11,954 nt of DNA from assembly GCA_030595135.1 (NCBI GenBank), contig JAUVDU010000014.1, positions 1-11,954 on the forward strand, read 5' to 3'. The notes beneath the pieces were generated by a model, which was not told the DNA's origin, did no database searches, and saw nothing but the letters and a program-made list of their open reading frames with translations. Positions 9,001 through 11,954 of this stretch are shown piece after piece. Position 1 is the stretch's first letter, and the number at the start of each line of letters is the position of its first letter. A program made the translations under genes and the position numbers. Source of the stretch: Deltaproteobacteria bacterium (GTDB taxonomy: Bacteria; Desulfobacterota; Anaeroferrophillalia; Anaeroferrophillales; Tharpellaceae).

Positions 9001-9067
9001 CGCGAGTATCAAGATCTACATCGCGAAAAAATATCTCAAGACGATGACCGGTTGTAGTTTTTTTCAT
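6038..9067 (-). CDS. purL: FGAM synthetase large subunit, PurS-PurL fusion
   Basis: The product (1009 residues from ATG 9067) catalyses the ATP-dependent amidation of FGAR to FGAM, using ammonia from PurQ. Residues 1-170 are PurS-like, apparently two tandem copies (about 8-80, and 85-165 with EVGFLPGVTDNIAHSAAETL). Then come the linker and two AIR-synthase-type halves: TWSEHCKHTIF (259-269, catalytic His likely H263), VETHNSPSALDPFGG (325-339), GVRVGGNCSGIPTTQG (401-416), GGRVGLDGIHGATFSS (463-478), ITDNGAGGISCSVAEM (518-533), YGTPFISGKDSMYND (784-798) and AQGGLAHAAGKGALAEG (907-923). The glutaminase domain of large E. coli-type PurL is absent and is supplied by PurQ. ATG 9067 is preferred, since an upstream in-frame TTG (9115) would add 16 residues encoded partly inside the palindromic element. 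No good ribosome binding site precedes ATG 9067. The symbol purSL would also fit. Confidence 0.96.
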   Translation of the reverse strand: MKKTTTGHRLEIFFRDVDLDTRGQLLRDRLNSLELSTVIEEVWLSELYTFEGDFSPARLQEAADLLLNPVIHDCLIDEARPLHSAELILEVGFLPGVTDNIAHSAAETLADAWGAPLEIDQGVYSSTIYYFKVAAALTVEDRRLVGRILANALIERLDWKERFRYEADQGMDCIIPRVRLGAGKKVSLVDLEISESELVALGKEGIIDHCEADGDEPCRIVRRGPLALDLPSLGAIADYFATVEKRQPTDLELEALAQTWSEHCKHTIFAAAIDDLEKGLYKTYIKGATEKIRQERGADDICVSVFVDNSGAIIFDDDYLVTDKVETHNSPSALDPFGGSITGIVGVNRDTVGFGLGAKPIINRYGFCVADPGDQEPLYRSAGGQNQALRPRRILDGIVDGVRVGGNCSGIPTTQGFLTFHPGYKGKPLVFVGTVGLIPRKTKAGRLSHEKAARPGDYIVVLGGRVGLDGIHGATFSSEALTGGSPATAVQIGDPITQKKFTDAIVKEVRQRNLYSSITDNGAGGISCSVAEMARECNGCRVDLEKVPVKYPGMAPWEIWISESQERMTLAVPPEKWSELETLLKSRGVEALVIGEFTDSGRCQVSYRGEKIMDMELEFLHNGQPAKRLLTKIRPSEENHIFLPPLTEFSLEDLFVKMFKRLNLASHAYVSTQYDFEVQGGSVLKPLVGSRQIDGFTTVVQPLPESAKGVALSQSLYPAISDLDTYAAAATAIDTAVRNLLAVGTPLSHIALLDNFCWCSSDDPERLWQLKECARSCYETAICYGTPFISGKDSMYNDFRGFDRSDQPVTISVPPTILISSIGVMPDISKVRSFAFVKPGDLLYLLGAGGAEIGGSEYLALLKEEDLATSEAQGQVPKFVPADQLPLYTRLQEWTAAGNFRSLYPLAQGGLAHAAGKGALAEGLGCELEIPASERPDLFLFNEYPGRFLVSVAPELGAEFEKEFAENSFTKLGRVRTDKEIVISQNGETSLQTTVSTLLAAYRSTFVGF

Positions 9068-9092
9068 ATTGATAAACCAGATTAGTTTAAAT

Positions 9093-9235
9093 AGTGCGCG
9101 ACCGAAAACCGCCAATTTCCTCGATTACTACGTTAGGCTATAATTTTAATCCTCGGAATACTTAATGTATGCCTGTGGTTAAAATTATAGCCTGCCTTGC
9201 ACTCAAGAAAATTGTCAGGTCTTCGGTCAGGCACT
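9093..9235. mobile_element. MITE-like near-palindromic element in the purSL leader
   Basis: The two halves are imperfect inverted copies of about 60 bp. The outer ends are AGTGC..GACCGAA (from 9093) and, on the other strand from 9235, AGTGC..GACCGAA. Both continue with ACC, CAATTT, a diverged stretch with 8 of 15 matching, and a perfect 15-bp inner arm AGGCTATAATTTTAA (9135-9149, paired with 9179-9193). By hand about 46 of 60 positions match, and several mismatches would be G-U pairs in RNA. The 24-base centre contains a further ATAC/GTAT dyad. AAAT flanks both ends (9089-9092 and 9236-9239), a candidate target duplication in AT-rich DNA. It encodes no protein. Its edge lies 25 bp from the purSL ATG. 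Non-autonomous element status is inferred; copy number is unknown. Confidence 0.7.
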
Positions 9236-9439
9236 AAATATTAATATTATATAAACTTTTAAAAACTAGTAATAGTAATAAAGCTTGTTGATTTGTGAAA
9301 AAAATACTTAACTTTATAAATTTACAGAGTATTTTCTGTTACTAACTATATTGAAATATTTGTTGATTATCTAGTTCCCATTGTAGACATCTTCAATCTT
9401 GTTGATAAATATTTTTTCCGGTTGATTTATTGATCATTT

Positions 9440-9468
9440 ATTATAACTTATCAAAGCAAAATAAACAA
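9440..9468 (-). promoter_or_regulatory. Candidate sigma-70-type promoter for purSL-purQ
   Basis: The minus strand has TTGTTT (9468-9463), exactly 17 bases, then TATAAT (9445-9440), a perfect -10 with a 3-of-6 -35. Transcription from here would give a leader of roughly 365 bases that includes the whole palindromic element before the purSL ATG. In such AT-rich DNA a -10 match is weak evidence. A competing TATAAT lies at 9251-9246, only 10 bases outside the element. Confidence 0.4.
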
Positions 9469-9479
9469 TTTTTTAACAA

Positions 9480-9494
9480 TTAGTTAATAACTAA
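9480..9494. promoter_or_regulatory. 15-bp palindrome upstream of the candidate purSL promoter
   Basis: TTAGTTA-A-TAACTAA is a perfect dyad, lying about 11 bases upstream of the -35-like hexamer for purSL. It could be a regulator site, but it does not resemble the enterobacterial PurR box, and a 7-bp half-site in AT-rich DNA may arise by chance. Confidence 0.3.
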
Positions 9495-9549
9495 AATAAT
9501 TAATAATTACGTTATCTTAAGTGATAAAATTGGCTGTTTGTTATTTTAC

Positions 9550-10092
9550 TTAACCGTTAACCTTGTTCATCTGTTCATCAAGGAGCCTGATATAAGGCAG
9601 TTCGCGATACTGTTCATTATAGTCGAGGCCGTAGCCAACGATAAAGGCATCAGGAATAACGAGACCGCAATAATCGGGTTCCATTACCACCCGACTGCAA
9701 CCTTCCTTGCGCAACAAGACACAGGTTCTGACCTTTTCTGCGCCCTTTTCACAAAGGTGGGCAACAACACTTTTCAAGGTCAGACCCGTATCAAAAATAT
9801 CATCGACCACAATCACGTCACAACCCGACCAGAGCGAATCGGGCAGAACCTGGCTGATCGTCACTTGCCCGCTGCTGGCCGTACCAACATAACTGCTGAC
9901 TTGAAGATACTCAACCGTCAAAACGAGCTGATGGCGGCTCAACTCCCGGCAAAGATCGGCAAGAAAGGGTTGGCAGCCTTTCAAAAGACCGAGCAACAGA
10001 AGTCTCCGACCGGAAGAGTCCGCCGCAATCGCAGCCGCCAGTTCAGCAACCACCTTTTTTAGATCATTTTCACTATAGAGGGTTTGGCTCAT
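9550..10092 (-). CDS. hpt: Hypoxanthine phosphoribosyltransferase
   Basis: This 180-residue cytosolic enzyme of purine salvage joins PRPP to hypoxanthine (and often guanine) to give IMP or GMP. The order of motifs is standard: GLLKGCQPFLADL (35-47, with the LKG loop at 37-39), the flexible-loop region SSYVGTASSG (66-75), the PRPP-binding VIVVDDIFDTGLTL (93-106, with D97 and D98), and the C-terminal base-recognition part IPDAFIVGYGLDYNEQYREL (146-165). Length is typical. ATG 10092 is preferred on family alignment; an in-frame TTG at 10101 has GAG-rich sequence a few bases upstream and would add MIT. It is divergent from ribE. Downstream on the same strand, 482 bp from its stop to the purSL ATG, come the de novo purine genes, so it probably has its own promoter and may be controlled apart from them. 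Confidence 0.95.
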   Translation of the reverse strand: MSQTLYSENDLKKVVAELAAAIAADSSGRRLLLLGLLKGCQPFLADLCRELSRHQLVLTVEYLQVSSYVGTASSGQVTISQVLPDSLWSGCDVIVVDDIFDTGLTLKSVVAHLCEKGAEKVRTCVLLRKEGCSRVVMEPDYCGLVIPDAFIVGYGLDYNEQYRELPYIRLLDEQMNKVNG

Positions 10093-10140
10093 GGTTATCA
10101 ATAACTCTCGAAATTAATTTATAACGTACATTAGGACTCG

Positions 10141-10213
10141 TCTATAACGAATAGCCCAACTTGTCAAGAAAGGAAGGATTTTTCTTGACTCAATACCCTT
10201 ACGCGTCTATATG
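10141..10213. promoter_or_regulatory. Divergent hpt/ribE promoter region with 9-bp inverted repeat
   Basis: GTCAAGAAA (10163-10171) and TTTCTTGAC (10181-10189) are perfect inverted arms around a 9-base centre. Each arm carries a -35-like hexamer pointing outward. On the plus strand TTGACT (10185-10190), 17 bases, then TATATG (10208-10213) faces ribE. On the minus strand the perfect TTGACA (10167-10162), 15 bases, then TATAGA (10146-10141) faces hpt; its spacer is short. A protein bound to the dyad would cover both -35 sites. No FMN riboswitch signature is visible in the 168-bp gap. Confidence 0.45.
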
Positions 10214-10269
10214 AGGCACCAAATCTTTACTATATATGTATATGTTTAAATCGGGCATAAAAATTATCC

Positions 10270-10926
10270 ATGTTTACCGGCATCATCGAAGAAATCGGCG
10301 AAATTATTAGCTCCAACCTGATCGGTGGGTCTGGAGAGTTACGAATCGGAGCCCGACTCATTCATGAGGAATGCAAACTCGGCGACAGTATTGCCGTTAA
10401 CGGGGTCTGCTTGACGGTCACCAAGATAGCCGGCCGCGAGCTGGTTTTCGATGTTTCGCTTGAAACCCTGCGCCGCTCCAACCTTGGAAACTTAAAAAAA
10501 GGTGACCAAGTCAACCTCGAACAAGCTCTGGCGGCCGATGGCCGTTTTGGCGGCCACATGGTCTCTGGGCATATCGACGGCACCGGCACCCTCAATGACC
10601 GCCGCCGGGAAGGTAATGCCACCATCTTTACTTTTAACGTTGCACCGGCCATCAGCCGCTATCTGATTGAAAAAGGCTCAATTGCCATTGACGGAATCAG
10701 CCTGACAATCAGTTCTCTGGCCGGAGATAGCTTTTCAGTCACCGTGATTCCCCACTCACTGCAACAGACCACGCTGGGGCAAAGAGATCTCGGAGCCATC
10801 GTCAATCTCGAAAATGATCTGGTGGCAAAATACATTGAAAAACTCTTACAACCAAAAACCCACAGCTCCGACAGTCAGACATCAACACTGAATTTGGATT
10901 TACTGAGAAAACATGGCTTCGCTTAA
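10270..10926 (+). CDS. ribE: Riboflavin synthase (alpha chain)
   Basis: The enzyme dismutates two 6,7-dimethyl-8-ribityllumazine molecules into riboflavin and a pyrimidine that is recycled. The 218-residue protein starts with the diagnostic [10 protein letters not shown] and shows the expected internal duplication of two lumazine-binding barrels. [13 protein letters not shown] (38-50) is echoed by [13 protein letters not shown] (135-147). [13 protein letters not shown] (94-106) and [12 protein letters not shown] (159-170) are the typical linker and second-domain motifs. Length is normal, with a somewhat divergent tail after about 195. ATG 10270 is fixed by the family start, though the sequence before it (CATAAAAATTATCC) lacks a clear ribosome binding site. 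ribBA follows after 24 bp, so the two form an operon. The symbol ribC is used for the same enzyme in E. coli. Confidence 0.97.
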   Translation: MFTGIIEEIGEIISSNLIGGSGELRIGARLIHEECKLGDSIAVNGVCLTVTKIAGRELVFDVSLETLRRSNLGNLKKGDQVNLEQALAADGRFGGHMVSGHIDGTGTLNDRRREGNATIFTFNVAPAISRYLIEKGSIAIDGISLTISSLAGDSFSVTVIPHSLQQTTLGQRDLGAIVNLENDLVAKYIEKLLQPKTHSSDSQTSTLNLDLLRKHGFA

Positions 10927-10950
10927 TTTTTACTTTTAACAGGAAAAAAA

Positions 10951-11954
10951 ATGGTTATTTCACGAATTGAAAATGCACTAAATGAAATTAAAGCCGGGAA
11001 GATGGTTATTCTGGTTGACGATGAAGATCGCGAAAATGAAGGCGATCTGGTCATGGCGGCGGAAAAAGTAACGCCTGAAGCAATTAATTTTATGGCCATG
11101 CACGGCCGCGGCCTGATCTGCTTGACGCTAACTGAAGAGCGGGCCGACTTTCTCAACCTGCCGCCGATGGTCTCCGATAACACGGCCCAATTTGGAACCG
11201 CCTTTACGGTCTCCATCGAAGCCCGCCGAGGAGTTACTACCGGAATCTCGGCCGCAGATCGCAGCCATACCATCCTCACCGCAATCGACGAACACAGCGG
11301 GGCTCACGACCTCGCCCGACCCGGCCATATCTTTCCTTTGCGAGCCCGAAAGGGCGGGGTTCTGGTACGCACCGGCCAAACCGAAGGCTCGGTTGACCTG
11401 GCCCGCCTGGCGGGACTTAAACCGTCTGGAGTCATCTGCGAGATTATGAATGATGACGGCACGATGGCGCGGATGCCAGAGCTGCGCATCTTTGCCGAAA
11501 AACATGGCCTCTCAATTATTTCGATAGCCGACCTCATTGAATATCGGATGCGTACCGAATCTCTGGTCAAAAAAGCGGTGCGGGCCCAGTTGCCGACCCG
11601 TTTCGGTGAATTTGAGATCATCGTCTATGAAAACAAAATCGATAATTTTGAACATCTGGCCCTGATCAAAGGTGATCTTTCGGGTGATGATCCGGTTTTG
11701 GTTCGGGTTCATTCAGAATGCTTTACCGGTGACACATTAGGTTCTTTGCGTTGCGATTGCGCCGACCAACTCCATGTCGCCATGCAGCGTATTGAAGAGG
11801 AGGGCCGTGGCGCAATTCTCTACATGAGACAAGAGGGGCGAGGTATTGGACTGGTCAATAAATTACGGGCCTACTGCCTCCAGGAAAATGGCCGCGACAC
11901 GGTTGAAGCTAATGAGGAACTTGGCTTCAAGCCCGATCTTCGTGACTATGGTGT
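10951..11954 (+). CDS. ribBA: Bifunctional DHBP synthase / GTP cyclohydrolase II, 3' end cut by window
   Basis: The first 334 codons are present and the frame is still open at the window edge. The N-terminal RibB domain (about 1-200) makes 3,4-dihydroxy-2-butanone 4-phosphate from ribulose 5-phosphate. It has the acidic loop [11 protein letters not shown] (23-33), HGRGLICLT (51-59), [13 protein letters not shown] (96-108), [20 protein letters not shown] (128-147) and ICEIMNDDG (162-170). The RibA domain (about 205 on) opens the GTP imidazole ring. Its zinc ligands are C257, C268 and C270 in the stretch beginning VHSECFTG and ending LRCDCADQ, and RQEGRGIGL (293-301) forms part of the catalytic site. 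Both domains look intact as far as seen. ATG 10951 has AGGA six bases upstream. RibH would be the expected next gene, outside the window. Confidence 0.96.
   Translation, partial: MVISRIENALNEIKAGKMVILVDDEDRENEGDLVMAAEKVTPEAINFMAMHGRGLICLTLTEERADFLNLPPMVSDNTAQFGTAFTVSIEARRGVTTGISAADRSHTILTAIDEHSGAHDLARPGHIFPLRARKGGVLVRTGQTEGSVDLARLAGLKPSGVICEIMNDDGTMARMPELRIFAEKHGLSIISIADLIEYRMRTESLVKKAVRAQLPTRFGEFEIIVYENKIDNFEHLALIKGDLSGDDPVLVRVHSECFTGDTLGSLRCDCADQLHVAMQRIEEEGRGAILYMRQEGRGIGLVNKLRAYCLQENGRDTVEANEELGFKPDLRDYG

Larger units (their letters stand above)
9236..9549. other. AT-rich intergenic control region between hpt and purSL
   Basis: These 314 bp are far more AT-rich than the genes around them, and no credible gene is present on either strand. 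The region holds three exact TTGTTGAT words (9285-9292, 9360-9367, 9399-9406) and one related GGTTGAT (9420-9426). It also holds a 15-bp palindrome, a candidate purSL promoter (both listed separately) and a second TATAAT on the minus strand at 9251-9246 with a poor -35. A stem-loop overlapping the hpt stop (TTAAGT 9517-9522 with ACTTAA 9548-9553, plus AAAAT/ATTTT inside) might end hpt transcription but lacks a T run. Confidence 0.6.

Noticed and set aside
9295..9345. Possible 16-codon peptide starting with GTG in the AT-rich region
   Set aside because: No ribosome binding site, a composition typical of AT-rich non-coding DNA, and no support beyond chance.
9116..9439. Purine, PRPP or guanidine-type riboswitch in the purSL leader
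   Set aside because: I could not recognise the conserved core of any of these. The dominant structure is the long palindrome.
9174..9540. Possible replication origin
   Set aside because: The region is AT-rich, but only one near match to a DnaA box (TGTGGTTAA) is present, inside the palindromic element, and no dnaA, dnaN or parAB genes are nearby.
9500..9553. Rho-independent terminator of hpt
   Set aside because: The stem-loop overlapping the stop codon is AT-rich and lacks a following T run, so it is only mentioned under the intergenic region.
9538..10062. Open frame of 174 codons on the plus strand opposite hpt
   Set aside because: It is antisense to a complete, motif-rich hpt gene, and no protein family is recognisable in it.
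10102..10269. FMN riboswitch upstream of ribE
   Set aside because: The gap is short and lacks the conserved RFN sequence blocks.
11128..11505. Minus-strand frames opposite ribBA
   Set aside because: They lie opposite the conserved DHBP synthase domain and look like shadows.

Overview
This window reads as ordinary chromosomal DNA from an anaerobic Gram-negative bacterium, most likely a deltaproteobacterium in the broad sense (Desulfobacterota or relatives). That assignment is an inference. It rests on the mix of futalosine-route menaquinone synthesis (mqnE), a TAXI-type TRAP transporter with a fused permease, a long PurS-PurL fusion with a separate PurQ, and a ribE-ribBA riboflavin cluster. 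G+C is moderate in genes. I see no phage, plasmid, CRISPR, toxin-antitoxin or secondary-metabolite genes.

Layout. Positions 1-10092 are all on the minus strand. Read in the direction of transcription (right to left) they are: hpt (purine salvage), purSL and purQ (de novo purine synthesis), a UspA-family protein, a TAXI-family periplasmic binding protein, its fused TRAP permease, an MBL-fold hydrolase of the COG1237 type, and the first 83 codons of mqnE, cut by the window start. From 10270 the plus strand carries ribE and then ribBA, which is cut by the window end.

How the genes work together. PurSL and PurQ form FGAM synthetase, the fourth step of IMP synthesis, and Hpt recycles hypoxanthine or guanine to IMP or GMP. 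RibE and RibBA make riboflavin, and the RibBA substrate is GTP, a product of the purine route. The uspA-TAXI-TRAP trio looks like one transport operon. MqnE is a radical-SAM enzyme of menaquinone synthesis.

Most notable non-coding content. (1) A 143-bp near-palindromic, MITE-like element at 9093-9235, bounded by AAAT on both sides, sits just upstream of the purSL ATG, where it would be transcribed as a very long hairpin leader. (2) Next to it is a roughly 300-bp, strongly AT-rich control region. (3) A REP-like nested hairpin at 3429-3475 lies between the TAXI binding-protein gene and the permease gene. (4) A 9-bp inverted repeat in the hpt/ribE divergent region has a -35-like hexamer in each arm, one per strand. 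No undescribed protein system is evident; the element upstream of purSL is the best lead.
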